Of a stretch of 40,604 bases of DNA, positions 15,641-25,469 are shown piece by piece. The position numbers and the translations under genes are program-made. The notes under the pieces are model-generated. The model ran no database searches, was not told the origin of the DNA, and worked only from the letters and a program-made list of their open reading frames with translations. The first letter of the stretch is position 1. Every line of letters begins with the position of its first letter. Where the stretch lies: positions 1 to 40,604 of IMG/VR virus record IMGVR_UViG_3300031646_000004. The stretch is one strand, 5' to 3'. The stretch comes from a virus.

Positions 15641-18600
15641 GATACAGAAGCCGACGATCTTGAATTCACCTTCGATGATCTTTATGAGAAGGACGGGATG
15701 CTCGCGATGATGCCCGTCGAGACTCCACGGACTGAGAACCTGTCCGATCAACACGATGCCAAATTGGAACTGGAGTTGCAATCCCGTTCGCCACAGCCGA
15801 TCAAACTGATCAGCACAACCGACGGTGTGGCCATTTTCCAGGTCCAACGTTCCGACAACGGGACGGCCCTGTACCGGGTCCACTTTCATTACCACCCGGA
15901 TTGTGGGTTCATGTTGGGTCAGCCCGAACGAGTTGCTCCACAAATGGTGTACGCCCCATTCAAGCCACCCGGAGTTCAAGCGAAGCCACAAGTGAATCCG
16001 GCCAATCGCTACGAACACACCCCTCAAGAAACGGTCATGCCCAGAGTCATGCGTATCGTTCAGAAATTGGACAGCGACGACAGCGCAAAGAGTGACGCGA
16101 ACTGGATGCCGGGAACTGATCAACTAGTTATTTCATGCAAACTTGAAGACGCTTTCGTCACCAAGTCACTGCTCGATCCGATCATCGACTACCACGGCGT
16201 AATCGCTGAGGTGACCGAAGAGGGAATCGTCATCAAGTCGGGGGCGACGCCCGACTTCATCGAAGCCGTTGAGACGGCTACAAAGGCCTTAGGCCGGAGG
16301 CTTGGTCGTGGCCTTCCCCGAGGCGGTGGTGGAGGGTTGGGAAAAGTTCGTAGGGCCGGAGCGGCCCTTCGAGGCTTCGATCCAGACTCCAGAGACGCCG
16401 ACATGGACATGATTGTCCAAGAAGGCACACCATGGGAGCGACCAGCAGTTCCTCGCAAACCCGGGCCATCTCGTGGCTTTCGTTCCAGTAGACGCCTATT
16501 ACAAGGACGCAATTGGGACGAAGAGGGGGAAGAAGAAACCCCTGACACTCCAACCCCGGACGCCCCAGCAGAGGGCGTCGCCATGGATGAGCGCCCCCCG
16601 TCCAAAGCACGCATGGGGAAAATGTCACGCGATGAATACGAAGCGTTCCGTGCTGATCAGGCCCGAAAGATCATTGAGGCTTACGGAATTCAGGACGTAA
16701 GCGACCCCCTCTACCCCCATCCCGCCCTGACCGAGTTCGACACCTTCGACAGGACCGAACTAGTCCCCATGTCTTTCTTCGAAGACATGCCGGGCAACAT
16801 CGGCGGCTCAGTCTCCAATGGTTGGGATGAAGATGCCGCTACTCGTGCCGGAGAAATGCGTACTTGGGAATTAGAAAACGACTATGAAATAGAGGCTTTG
16901 GACAAGTTGACGGAGGACATCCGCACCAACGGCATCAAGAATCCGTTGATAGTCCAATACGACCCCGAAACCGGCGACCTGGCTCTTGACGAAGGCAACC
17001 ACAGGCTGGCTGCCGCACAACGACTGGGCATGCAGGTTGTGCCGGTGAGGATGATCAGGCAAACCTCATCCAAGCGGAGAGGCATTCGCGGTCCCAGAAA
17101 AAACATTCCCGCTCGAACAAACAGCAGGGGCGATTTGGTCGCTAATAGCGGGGAACTTCTCGACGGCGGTTTTAAACCTTCCGATATCGGCATCGCCGTG
17201 GAGAAGGTGACTCCTGAAATGAGGAGGCTGCAGATGCTGGTGGTTGCTCGCGGCGGAAGCAACCAACAGAGGGAAAGGAGTAAGCGACGTTTTCTCGAGT
17301 GGGCGGCTCCCGACGGGGGTTTGGAATCCACCAGAAACAGGTCTGATCTCCGGGCTGCCGAAGTAGCCCCAGACAGAGAGGGAGGTCGGCGGATGCAACG
17401 AGGGGCCTCCCGCACCCCCAAACCCGCTCGTGACGAGAGGGTTGTTTGGAACAGAGAAACGGAGACTGGTCTTGCCAGCCGTCGGGCCGCCGATCTGCGT
17501 AGTCAGGGCTTCAACGAAAGAGAGGTCACCGCCCTCTCGAACCCTCCCCCGATGAAGCCAGCAGGATTGGCTTCCATGAGAAATTTCCATGGCCAAGACG
17601 CACACAGGAATCTGCGAGATCTCATAGGCGCCCGTGAGGCAATGCTTGACTTCTTGGTAAAGAATCCGCATTTCGATGCGACCCTAGGTCTCGACTATGA
17701 CCTCGATACTCGCAAATATCCCTCCCTGGAAGAATTCCCCGGTGGCGAAGCATCATGGAATTCGCTCATGGATGACTGGGACACACTCAGGACCGAATAC
17801 GACAATATTCTTGGCGGGTTCAGAGAGGAAAATCACGACCTCGAAGAAGCGATTGAAAAACGCAACGAGGTAGTCGGAGAACTGCGAGACCTTGACGAAC
17901 AACTTAGAGATCGCATTGACACCATCACTGACAAGTTGGCACCCAGCCAGTTGCCGAACGGCGCATACGTCACAGATGACACAATCAAAGAGTTCTTAAA
18001 AAACGACGACTATGACGGCCTCCGGGCGTTGTTCACTCCTGAATATGTTGTGGGAGAGCACAGATCCCCCAGGGACAGGGCGGGCTACTTCGAGAATCTA
18101 GAAACTGACGACTCCGATGGTAAGCCCCACTGGGAGTCGTCTCTCGAATACGAGTGGAATGCAGCGCGGGACCTCAGAAAAGATATGGAGGAAAAGGAAC
18201 AAGAGCAATACGGCGCCGAAGAAAGTGTCAGCCAGCATTCACGGAATGGGGCAAACGAAGTTCTAGAGGCTGCCGAGAAGGTCGACAACTACGACCGCAA
18301 CATGCGGATCGAAACGCAGCCCGATGAATCAATGATTGCGCGAGCAGCGAACATGGAACCATCAAGACGGCTGGACGCAACAACCGGGAGCCTGGAGACG
18401 TTCACGCCGACCGGTCAGGGCTTCCGATCACAGCGAGGCCGTGGCATGGGGGAAGACCACGACATACCCACGTTCGGCAGCACAGCCATCAGCCATGCGC
18501 ATTACAGGGCAGGCGATGAAGAACTCGTACTCACCTTCAAAGGGGGACGCACATATGTCTACGGAGGTATTTCTTCCGATAAGGCCGCCTTCCTGCTGCC

Positions 18601-21600
18601 AGAGCACACTGCCAGTCTGGGCGAGACCTTCAACGACCACATCAAGGGCACGGAGGCGTACCTCATAAAGCCCGACGGCACAGTTGTTGACAGGATGGGC
18701 CTCCCCACCGAAACACCAACTCTGGGTGAGAAACTGAAGAGGCACACCAATAGGGTGAGGGACCACAGGGGACTAGATAGGGCGGAAGCCGAGACCTTCA
18801 ATAAAGCCCAAAAGATCCTCGACGGGAAAGAAGCCTCCCCCGCCATCCCCGATGATCGAGCGCGTCTGGTTGACGAACTTCACAACTTGTCCAACAACCT
18901 GCGCGGCGACGGAGAGCCGCATGTCGCAGAACTTTTAAATAGTGCTGCCGTAGCGATTAGATCCGATCCCCGAAACCGGGTCAACGCCCACCATGGTGGT
19001 CGAATGGAAGTGTCTCTTTCTGAAGAAGAGGTCGGTGAAATCAGTGATGGGCTGAAGTCCACGCGAGCCAAATACGATGGACATCCCAACATCGAACGCG
19101 GTCTAACTGCATACGATGAAAAACTTCGGAATGCCAAGGGCGGCAAAGTCAGTCTGGATTCTGCTGAATACAATCAGATTCTTGAATCGTATGCCCGTCT
19201 TGATGCGGTAGATCCAGATGGCTATTTCAAACCTGGCCGAGATGTTCTCGAAATGGCGGCCTTCTCCAAGAAGGGCAAATGGGTTTCTCCTAACGTCGTC
19301 AAGGACACACAGTTCCCTGACCGACCGCATGGCTTTGCTTCGCGGCGTCCCAACAACGGTGCACCTGCAGATATCACACCACGGCTTCAGGGTGATTTGG
19401 TTCATTGGGCACGGCAGCAAGGTGGCTTCCATGTAGTTCAAGACTTGGTTCGACGTTATGACCGTGGCGGGGAACAGTTGTCACCACGAGATTGGATTCG
19501 GCTCCACGACTATTTCGCGAACCACAGCCCAGCCGGCAGGGGAATGGCACGGTACGGGGAACGTCGGGGTTTTCGATCATCCAGGGAAAAGCCCGAGATG
19601 TCTAGTGGGGGCCTGAAGAGGCGCGACGAAGCGGTAAACCAGGGTCCCGGGCAGGGGCGATTCGTGGGACAAAAATGGGAGGAAGTCAAGCCGGAGAACT
19701 GGGATGAACTGAGTCTCGACGAGCAGGCAGACGAGTTGATGATCAATTTCAATCCTCGCTCCAGCCAGCCACAACTCTTTGACTGGCCGCCCCCCGAAGA
19801 GCGTCTGAGGGCCGCTGACTACGATCGAATTCTCGGCGAAGTGTTTGAACAAATCCAAACCCGGGACGAGCGTGCGACTCCGAGTCTGGCTGTTGCCAGA
19901 CGACGCAGAGAACGCCGGCAGCGGATAGCCGATGCTGCTAAAACCTCACCTTCGCCACAGCGTCGTGAAAGACGACCTCAATCTCCTGACTCACATTCAA
20001 CGACGCCTACGGCAGTTCAGCGAGGACTCGGCGACCTCGACCCGGGTCCTGGTGGCAAGCAACGCCGACTGTTGGATCCCGAAAGTGGGCGGAGCCTTAC
20101 GGATCAGGTCGGTAAGCCGCTCTCTTCCGGAGGCGAACAGGCGGCCCGGGATCGTCGTCTCAGAATAATGGACTCCCTTGATGTCAACATCGGCACCAAG
20201 CGCAATGCGCTCGCGAATGCGTCAATGGATTCCAGGGCAGATGAGTCTCATGTCGAATTTTGGGATTCCCTACAGGACACTCTCGACGGAGATGAAGACC
20301 TGACGTTTGACATGGTCGAACGGCTGGGTGTACAGATTGACGACTATCTCGAAAATCAGAACGGTCGCACTTTGACCGAAGATGAAGATCGAAGTATGAC
20401 TTTCGCCAGTCGCCTACGAGAGCATGTTAAAACGATCCGCGAAGAGTATGAGGACGACAAGTTCATCAAGCGTGGCGATCCTTTCGTTGAGGATGTGGAC
20501 GACACGGCTAGGCGATGGGTTGGTACGGAGGCGGCGCCCGAGGGGGATGACGCTCCAGACGATCCCCAGGGGACCGCTCAGGTGTCAAGGGAAACTGAAC
20601 CGGTAGGGAGGCCCGAGCGTCATCCCGCCGAGCGACGAAGCATGGAAGCGTCGCGGCTCACAGGTGACGCCGTTCGGGAAGAGCGCGATCGTAAGCGGAC
20701 GGCCCGCGACAGGGAGCGTGTCCTAGAGGCATTGCGCAAGCGACCTGGACAGAGTGAGGATCCTGACGCCGACCTAGATGATATCGAATTGGAAGGGGTC
20801 GTGGATCTGGGGGGCGCCTTCCGCTCCCGACGGGGAGATCGGGAAACCCGACAGGTCGCAAGGGAGGGCAGGCGAGAAGCCCGAGACATGGAAAAGAACA
20901 AAAAGTGGAGGGCGAAGCGAGAGGAAAAGCGCCGTCAGCAGAAAGCAAAGGACGATCAGAAATTTGAGGAGCGTGTCGCTGCCCGTCAGGCTCTATCTCA
21001 AGAAGAACAACTTCGACTAAGGGCAGATGAAGACGACGTAATGGGGCAGATGAACCCGGTTCGAACGCCATGGGGCTTCTCTTCTCGACGCGATCGCGAG
21101 GGCATCGATCCAATTCCCGACCACCCGGATCGTCGGCGCGCTCAGGACGTAGCGAGAACGGGGGGAACGGAGGAGGAATTCCAGGACCAGGATTGGGCCG
21201 ATGATCCAGATAGCGCGACAACGCCCAGTTGGGACGAAATACGAAGGCAGGCAATGGAACCAGCACGGCGCCTGGCTGGCGACGAATACGAAATAGATCA
21301 AGACCCCCGGACGGGAAATTGGATAGCACGGGATATAAGCAGCGGGGAAACCTTCGAGGGGCCGAACTTCGAGACCATCGAAGCGGTCATCGAACATAGG
21401 CGGGAACGGGAATCGGGGAGTCTCGCTTCTCGACGCGGTGATGAAGATGAACTCAGGAGTACCAACGCCTCCCGAACCGGCACTGGCGAGGTGTGGCCCG
21501 ACATGGAGCGAGAAGGCAGTTATGACCTAATGGGTGGCGGCAGTTACGCCGGCCCTGAAGAATTCGTTGGAACCTTGTCTGATGCCATTGATCAATGGAT

Positions 21601-23734
21601 GGAACATCGGAGGGGCGGTCCAAGCGGCGCACGGACCCCGCTGTGGGGCGACGGCCTGGAACCCGATGACCCCGTGATCTGGACTTACGCTTCAGACGAT
21701 GTCGACGGTGATGGCATCCCCCTGTTGACAAGATCCGATGTGGAAGCGGCCTTCGAAGCGAGAGGCATCCCGTCCGGTGGTGATCTTGACGAGACAAGAA
21801 ACCGTAATCGCATTGAGAGGGGACCGGAAGACACAAGATCGACGCAGGCAATAATGGACGACGAATACACCCAAGGCCCAACGGGAGAGCCCGGCGGCTC
21901 AGGGGCCAGGATGAGACCTGTTGATTTGGACACCCTGGATGATGAAGTGCAGGGCGCCCGAGCACATTACCGCGCCATGGTTGAAGAACCCGAGCAAGAC
22001 GCTCTCTCCGTCGAAGACCAACTGGGGGTCGAAGGAGAAATCGAATCACTGCATCGAACAAGACCTCATGAATTGAGCGACATGAGTACCGATGAACTGA
22101 ACAAAATTGGAGCCTTCTGGCTAGAGCAGCCCAGCGCAGGCAGCCGAGAAAACAGCCCACCGGGACGAAGTATTAAACAAGAACTCGCAGTAAGAGAAGC
22201 GATAGGGACGTGGGAAGAGATCATCGAGGCCGACGAACTGAATTTCTGGCTCGAAGACCTCGGAATCGGCGACAGCCCAATGCAGTACCACGACGAAGCA
22301 GAGTTCAGTAAGGCGGCAGTCGCGTTTCATGCACTCTCACGGATGGCAGAAAACGGAGTGCTGGATGATCGATACGACCAAGATGAGATCCCTGGTATCT
22401 CATCTGATGATGACGCGGATTTGGACTCCGTACCCAACCTTAAGACACAAATCGAAACATTCGGAAACAACCTGTATCGGGTAATCGGCAATCCGCCCGG
22501 ACTGGAGCCCGGGAGCCGGGAAGCGACAATGGCCAAGATGGACAGAGGTCGCTACCTTAAAGAGAACCATCTCCACCAAATTCTCGATTACCCATCCCCT
22601 CAAACCGCCCGTCTTCAGGATTGGAAGATCACAGCATGGCAAATGCTGGCCTTCCGAGAGTTGGCACGGCGTGAGGCTCGCGACTTCGACTTGAATATTC
22701 CCATGGAACAACGCTCACAATTTCATCGGTCCCTGCAGGCACGCGCGGCGCTCGGCCCTGAACCACTGGGCAAAAAGGAACTCACCGCATTGGCCCTGCA
22801 GAGATTAAGGAAGGCCGAAGAGGAACGCGACGAAGCCCGACTTGGACAACAACTCGGACAAGGCCTAACAGGAGTTATTTCGGATCGCCATTATCTAGAC
22901 GATGTTGAGAGACGGCCACGATCCGAATCGCCGACACCGCGCTTCACACCCGGCGAAGCGCTGTCCGAGGAGGATTTGCAGAGCGCGTTGGAGGCTCCGT
23001 CGGTGCGTCGTTCCGACAACGAACTTCATGCACGAGCCATGGAAACCCCGAAGGAACGCAGTGCTCGCAGGCTGACAGCCGACGAGGAAGCGGATGAACG
23101 ACTAGACGAACTGATTGCCTCCATCGACTTGAGCGCTGGACCTTCCCGCATTGAAGAGGTTCCGGGACGTGACACACCGGCCACCTTCGAACCAGAACCT
23201 GGCGCTCGGCGTGGCGACGCGTTCATGTCTCGACGCGATGGCGGGCTTGCGTCTGGCCGCGACATGTCCAAACAGCGTGCGGCTCGCAACCCGAAAGATC
23301 GTTCACTAATCAAACAATCTTCTCCGTTCTTCAAAATTGTCTACGACTCCCTTGATGTGGAAATTAGAAAAGAACGCGACGATGTCAAACGTGGCGCTCT
23401 TCAGAAGTTGAAAAAGAGTTTCGAATATTTCAATTCATCATCCATTCGATACGGGCCAAAGAATCCGCACCAAACCTCGGATGGGGAAATACAGATCGAC
23501 AATGACGCCCTACCAGATATCGTTGATGCGCTATTCGACGTGTTGGGCAGGTGGAGCATGAAGTCGAAAGTCAGTGGAATAGAGAGAAAACGCGCACTGA
23601 TCGACTATTTGAAGGTTATAGACGAATCGGCTGGACGAACCCATCCCGAAGTGGAATCAATGATGCCAGTACGCATCGCGGCGGTAGAGAAGTTTCTCGA
23701 AAAACTTGTTGACCTTGGAATGGACATTCTCTGA
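15095..23734 (+). CDS. Giant prohead protease fusion, polyvalent-type polyprotein (2879 residues)
   Basis: The first ~190 residues are an HK97-type (U35) prohead protease, normally a whole gene of about 200 residues. Catalytic His64 lies in VVWGHNW and Ser128 in EWSIGYK. The remaining 2690 residues are a modular extension. A targeting-like module is at 397-453. A ParB-like domain follows at about 598-657 (GNHR at 634-637) and a KTSC-like domain at about 1127-1190. Residues 1500-2150 are dominated by charged, probably disordered Arg/Glu/Asp stretches. A helical end domain spans about 2730-2879. The [GAS][FL]xSxR motif occurs twelve times: at residues 461, 792, 824, 1109, 1319, 1413, 1492, 1908, 1994, 2109, 2709 and 2717. 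The frame is intact and overlaps the next gene (TGATG). Cargo loading and self-processing are inferred. Confidence 0.9.
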   Translation: MPVGMETDIQIKATNGQVSVNKAQGIVECFVAGIGNKDSVGDIIQPGAFTGSLQRRKPRVVWGHNWNDPIGKVLDIHEVGPSDPRLPEKMKAGGVGGLYARVQFNLESEKGREAFANVAFFGGEQEWSIGYKTINATFDPVRQANILHEVELYECSPVLHGANQLTGTISVKGANAAVLERPDTEADDLEFTFDDLYEKDGMLAMMPVETPRTENLSDQHDAKLELELQSRSPQPIKLISTTDGVAIFQVQRSDNGTALYRVHFHYHPDCGFMLGQPERVAPQMVYAPFKPPGVQAKPQVNPANRYEHTPQETVMPRVMRIVQKLDSDDSAKSDANWMPGTDQLVISCKLEDAFVTKSLLDPIIDYHGVIAEVTEEGIVIKSGATPDFIEAVETATKALGRRLGRGLPRGGGGGLGKVRRAGAALRGFDPDSRDADMDMIVQEGTPWERPAVPRKPGPSRGFRSSRRLLQGRNWDEEGEEETPDTPTPDAPAEGVAMDERPPSKARMGKMSRDEYEAFRADQARKIIEAYGIQDVSDPLYPHPALTEFDTFDRTELVPMSFFEDMPGNIGGSVSNGWDEDAATRAGEMRTWELENDYEIEALDKLTEDIRTNGIKNPLIVQYDPETGDLALDEGNHRLAAAQRLGMQVVPVRMIRQTSSKRRGIRGPRKNIPARTNSRGDLVANSGELLDGGFKPSDIGIAVEKVTPEMRRLQMLVVARGGSNQQRERSKRRFLEWAAPDGGLESTRNRSDLRAAEVAPDREGGRRMQRGASRTPKPARDERVVWNRETETGLASRRAADLRSQGFNEREVTALSNPPPMKPAGLASMRNFHGQDAHRNLRDLIGAREAMLDFLVKNPHFDATLGLDYDLDTRKYPSLEEFPGGEASWNSLMDDWDTLRTEYDNILGGFREENHDLEEAIEKRNEVVGELRDLDEQLRDRIDTITDKLAPSQLPNGAYVTDDTIKEFLKNDDYDGLRALFTPEYVVGEHRSPRDRAGYFENLETDDSDGKPHWESSLEYEWNAARDLRKDMEEKEQEQYGAEESVSQHSRNGANEVLEAAEKVDNYDRNMRIETQPDESMIARAANMEPSRRLDATTGSLETFTPTGQGFRSQRGRGMGEDHDIPTFGSTAISHAHYRAGDEELVLTFKGGRTYVYGGISSDKAAFLLPEHTASLGETFNDHIKGTEAYLIKPDGTVVDRMGLPTETPTLGEKLKRHTNRVRDHRGLDRAEAETFNKAQKILDGKEASPAIPDDRARLVDELHNLSNNLRGDGEPHVAELLNSAAVAIRSDPRNRVNAHHGGRMEVSLSEEEVGEISDGLKSTRAKYDGHPNIERGLTAYDEKLRNAKGGKVSLDSAEYNQILESYARLDAVDPDGYFKPGRDVLEMAAFSKKGKWVSPNVVKDTQFPDRPHGFASRRPNNGAPADITPRLQGDLVHWARQQGGFHVVQDLVRRYDRGGEQLSPRDWIRLHDYFANHSPAGRGMARYGERRGFRSSREKPEMSSGGLKRRDEAVNQGPGQGRFVGQKWEEVKPENWDELSLDEQADELMINFNPRSSQPQLFDWPPPEERLRAADYDRILGEVFEQIQTRDERATPSLAVARRRRERRQRIADAAKTSPSPQRRERRPQSPDSHSTTPTAVQRGLGDLDPGPGGKQRRLLDPESGRSLTDQVGKPLSSGGEQAARDRRLRIMDSLDVNIGTKRNALANASMDSRADESHVEFWDSLQDTLDGDEDLTFDMVERLGVQIDDYLENQNGRTLTEDEDRSMTFASRLREHVKTIREEYEDDKFIKRGDPFVEDVDDTARRWVGTEAAPEGDDAPDDPQGTAQVSRETEPVGRPERHPAERRSMEASRLTGDAVREERDRKRTARDRERVLEALRKRPGQSEDPDADLDDIELEGVVDLGGAFRSRRGDRETRQVAREGRREARDMEKNKKWRAKREEKRRQQKAKDDQKFEERVAARQALSQEEQLRLRADEDDVMGQMNPVRTPWGFSSRRDREGIDPIPDHPDRRRAQDVARTGGTEEEFQDQDWADDPDSATTPSWDEIRRQAMEPARRLAGDEYEIDQDPRTGNWIARDISSGETFEGPNFETIEAVIEHRRERESGSLASRRGDEDELRSTNASRTGTGEVWPDMEREGSYDLMGGGSYAGPEEFVGTLSDAIDQWMEHRRGGPSGARTPLWGDGLEPDDPVIWTYASDDVDGDGIPLLTRSDVEAAFEARGIPSGGDLDETRNRNRIERGPEDTRSTQAIMDDEYTQGPTGEPGGSGARMRPVDLDTLDDEVQGARAHYRAMVEEPEQDALSVEDQLGVEGEIESLHRTRPHELSDMSTDELNKIGAFWLEQPSAGSRENSPPGRSIKQELAVREAIGTWEEIIEADELNFWLEDLGIGDSPMQYHDEAEFSKAAVAFHALSRMAENGVLDDRYDQDEIPGISSDDDADLDSVPNLKTQIETFGNNLYRVIGNPPGLEPGSREATMAKMDRGRYLKENHLHQILDYPSPQTARLQDWKITAWQMLAFRELARREARDFDLNIPMEQRSQFHRSLQARAALGPEPLGKKELTALALQRLRKAEEERDEARLGQQLGQGLTGVISDRHYLDDVERRPRSESPTPRFTPGEALSEEDLQSALEAPSVRRSDNELHARAMETPKERSARRLTADEEADERLDELIASIDLSAGPSRIEEVPGRDTPATFEPEPGARRGDAFMSRRDGGLASGRDMSKQRAARNPKDRSLIKQSSPFFKIVYDSLDVEIRKERDDVKRGALQKLKKSFEYFNSSSIRYGPKNPHQTSDGEIQIDNDALPDIVDALFDVLGRWSMKSKVSGIERKRALIDYLKVIDESAGRTHPEVESMMPVRIAAVEKFLEKLVDLGMDIL
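16283..16453 (+). repeat. DADMDM/VQEGT module, copy 1 of 3
   Basis: Residues 397-453 of the giant protease fusion. The copy starts KALGRRLGRG, passes a Gly/Arg-rich stretch, and then reads GFDPDSRDADMDM, IVQEGTPWERPAVP. The first short [GAS][FL]xSxR motif follows at residue 461. The core is nearly identical in protein, and close in DNA, to copy 2. Asp spacing in DADMD is faintly like a calcium loop, but the loop is too short to call. Confidence 0.85.
16880..17065 (+). other. ParB-like domain inside the giant fusion
   Basis: Approximate residues 598-657. The order is EALDKLTEDIRTNGIKNPLIV, then LALDEGNHRLAAAQRLG and VPVRMI, the standard ParB N-terminal domain including an intact GNHR. ParB-fold domains bind or cut nucleic acid or nucleotides, and they are a recurrent part of phage polyvalent proteins. 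It is the third ParB-type domain in this window and keeps the canonical GNHR that the other two lack. Confidence 0.8.
18470..18675 (+). other. KTSC-like domain inside the giant fusion
   Basis: Approximate residues 1126-1193. The pattern is a Ser/Thr-Ala-Ile start with AISHAHYRAGDEELVLTF, KGGRTYVYGGIS, then ASLGETFNDHIKG. This matches the small KTSC family (strand, strand, Y-x-Y, final S-x-G-x-x-F-N-x-x-I). KTSC domains occur alone or attached to phage and toxin proteins; their role is not known. A GFRSQR motif lies just upstream at residue 1109, and GLKSTR is downstream at 1319. Confidence 0.6.
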
Positions 23735-25449
23735 TGGGCAAGCAGCCTAAGATCAGCCCGCCAGTGGGATACAATACTCAGAGAGCACCTAGAAAGGCAC
23801 AGTCTAACTACTACTGCATCCTGGCCGGTACAGAGGCTAAGATGCCATGCAACGAATGCTCCAGCCCCCAAGGCTGCACCCAGGGAACTATGCGTTACAA
23901 GGAGTCCGAGAATATGGAGTACGACGATAAGGCTGTCGTTCAAGTAGACGACAAAGGTGATCTCCTAAAGTGCGCAAAATCTTATGGCACTTCAGATTGT
24001 GGCTACAAGTCTGATACCAAAGTTTGTGGTAAATGTGGAGCGATGGCTACTGCTGTCAAGATGGTACCACTAGAAGAAGACCTCGGTGAGGAAACTAATA
24101 TGGCAGAAAAGGCCCACAGAACGCGGAAGCCCGAAAAGCCCCAAGCGCCAGGAATGCCTCCGGCAGAAGGCGGCGAGGGCATGTCCCCCGAAGGGGCTCC
24201 TCCACCCGCTGGACCGCCCCCTGGACCGCCTGAGGGACCGCCCCCAGAAGAAGAGGCCCCTGCACCAGCAGCGCCCCCTCCTCCCCCCGCTCCGCGTCTG
24301 GAGGCTCCAGCCGAAGAGGCCCCCGAAGGGGAAATGCCTCCGCCACGACGCGTCCCGCCCCCTCGTCCTGAAGAGGAAGAGGAACTAAAGAACGCAGTCG
24401 AAGACGAGAAGATCAACATCGAAGAAGAAGGCGATGAGGTCTACGACGAAGACGGCAACCCGGTCGGCAACTCTAAGAACTACGGTCCAGAGTGGACTGA
24501 AGAAGACGAGAAAACTTACGCCGGCTACCGTCAGCGTCGACTCGACAGCATGGGAGTCAAATCCGGAGAACTGGGAAACAAGGCTTACGTCTGCGCCATC
24601 GAACGCAAGGCTTACCCCGGCGGTTCTCCGGTTTGTGACGACTGTCCCGGCGGATGCATGGCCGAAAAGGGTATGCCAGGACTACTCGAGATTGAAGGCA
24701 TGGTCGAAAACGAATTCGACAGCAAGATCATCGACTCCGGTTACTCACAGGATGCCGACATGTTCGTTCTCGACTTGGCAACCAAAGACGATCGGGCTAT
24801 CGAAGTCTTCGTTGATGGTAGTAACGCTGAGATCCTCGGCTACCACCGTTTGGACGATTCCGTCTTGGAGCACAAAACGGTAGAAGGTCAAGTCGTTGAG
24901 TACATCGGATACAACGACGCTGCTGGTGTTGCAACAAAGTCGATCCCCGGCGAAGTTGCTTCAGTGGAACCTGACGTGTTCGAAGGATTTGACTGTTTCG
25001 CTGTCGAGATTGACGGCGTGGACGGCAAGTCATACGACGTGTTCGTTTCTCTCGATGGAGAGATTCTCGGTCACGACATCTACGAAGCCGACGAGGCTGA
25101 GGACATCGAGGCTGAAGCCGCAGAGATCGCGCTCAAGCGTGCCTTCAGTGACGAGCAGCGCGGCGAAATGGCTGGTGCCGGTCAGGCACTCCCCGATGGT
25201 TCATATCCAATCGAATCAGAAGGCGACCTCAAGAACGCTATTCAAGCATTCGGCAGGGCCACAGACAAGACCGCCGCCAAACGTCACATCATGAAACGCG
25301 CGACGGCTCTCGGCCTCACGAAACTAATCCCAGCCAACTGGGTTGCTGGTGGCGAAAAGGCTATTCAACTCGACGTTGAGGACGACGACTTCATGTCGTC
25401 GCTCATTGAGTTCCAGTTGATGAACGAGGATGCCGAAGATTCCAATTAG
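23734..25449 (+). CDS. Cys-rich, Pro-rich protein with phage C-terminal domain (571 residues)
   Basis: Three Cys clusters are visible: YYCILAGTEAKMPCNECSS and the following CTQG near residues 27-50, KCAKSYGTSDCGYK with VCGKCG near 72-100, and YVCAIER with VCDDCPGGC near 285-310. They look like zinc or disulfide sites. Residues about 123-215 are a Pro/Glu/Ala-rich linker. Two PepSY-like alpha/beta units follow (around EVFVDGSNAEILGY and VFVSLDGEILGHDI). Residues 471-535 (FSDEQRGEMAGAGQALPDG, then NAIQAFGRATDKTAAKRH) match a C-terminal domain (DUF6582-like) common in phage capsid-region proteins. A scaffold or capsid-assembly role is possible. It overlaps the protease fusion. Confidence 0.8.
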   Translation: MGKQPKISPPVGYNTQRAPRKAQSNYYCILAGTEAKMPCNECSSPQGCTQGTMRYKESENMEYDDKAVVQVDDKGDLLKCAKSYGTSDCGYKSDTKVCGKCGAMATAVKMVPLEEDLGEETNMAEKAHRTRKPEKPQAPGMPPAEGGEGMSPEGAPPPAGPPPGPPEGPPPEEEAPAPAAPPPPPAPRLEAPAEEAPEGEMPPPRRVPPPRPEEEEELKNAVEDEKINIEEEGDEVYDEDGNPVGNSKNYGPEWTEEDEKTYAGYRQRRLDSMGVKSGELGNKAYVCAIERKAYPGGSPVCDDCPGGCMAEKGMPGLLEIEGMVENEFDSKIIDSGYSQDADMFVLDLATKDDRAIEVFVDGSNAEILGYHRLDDSVLEHKTVEGQVVEYIGYNDAAGVATKSIPGEVASVEPDVFEGFDCFAVEIDGVDGKSYDVFVSLDGEILGHDIYEADEAEDIEAEAAEIALKRAFSDEQRGEMAGAGQALPDGSYPIESEGDLKNAIQAFGRATDKTAAKRHIMKRATALGLTKLIPANWVAGGEKAIQLDVEDDDFMSSLIEFQLMNEDAEDSN

Positions 25450-25469
25450 GGATTAGAAGGTAGGCCCAG

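Noticed and set aside
20658-22160. Two minus-strand frames of 223 and 235 residues within the giant fusion
   Set aside because: Arg/Pro-rich shadows of the Arg/Glu/Asp-rich linkers; the forward frame is uninterrupted and carries recurrent motifs.
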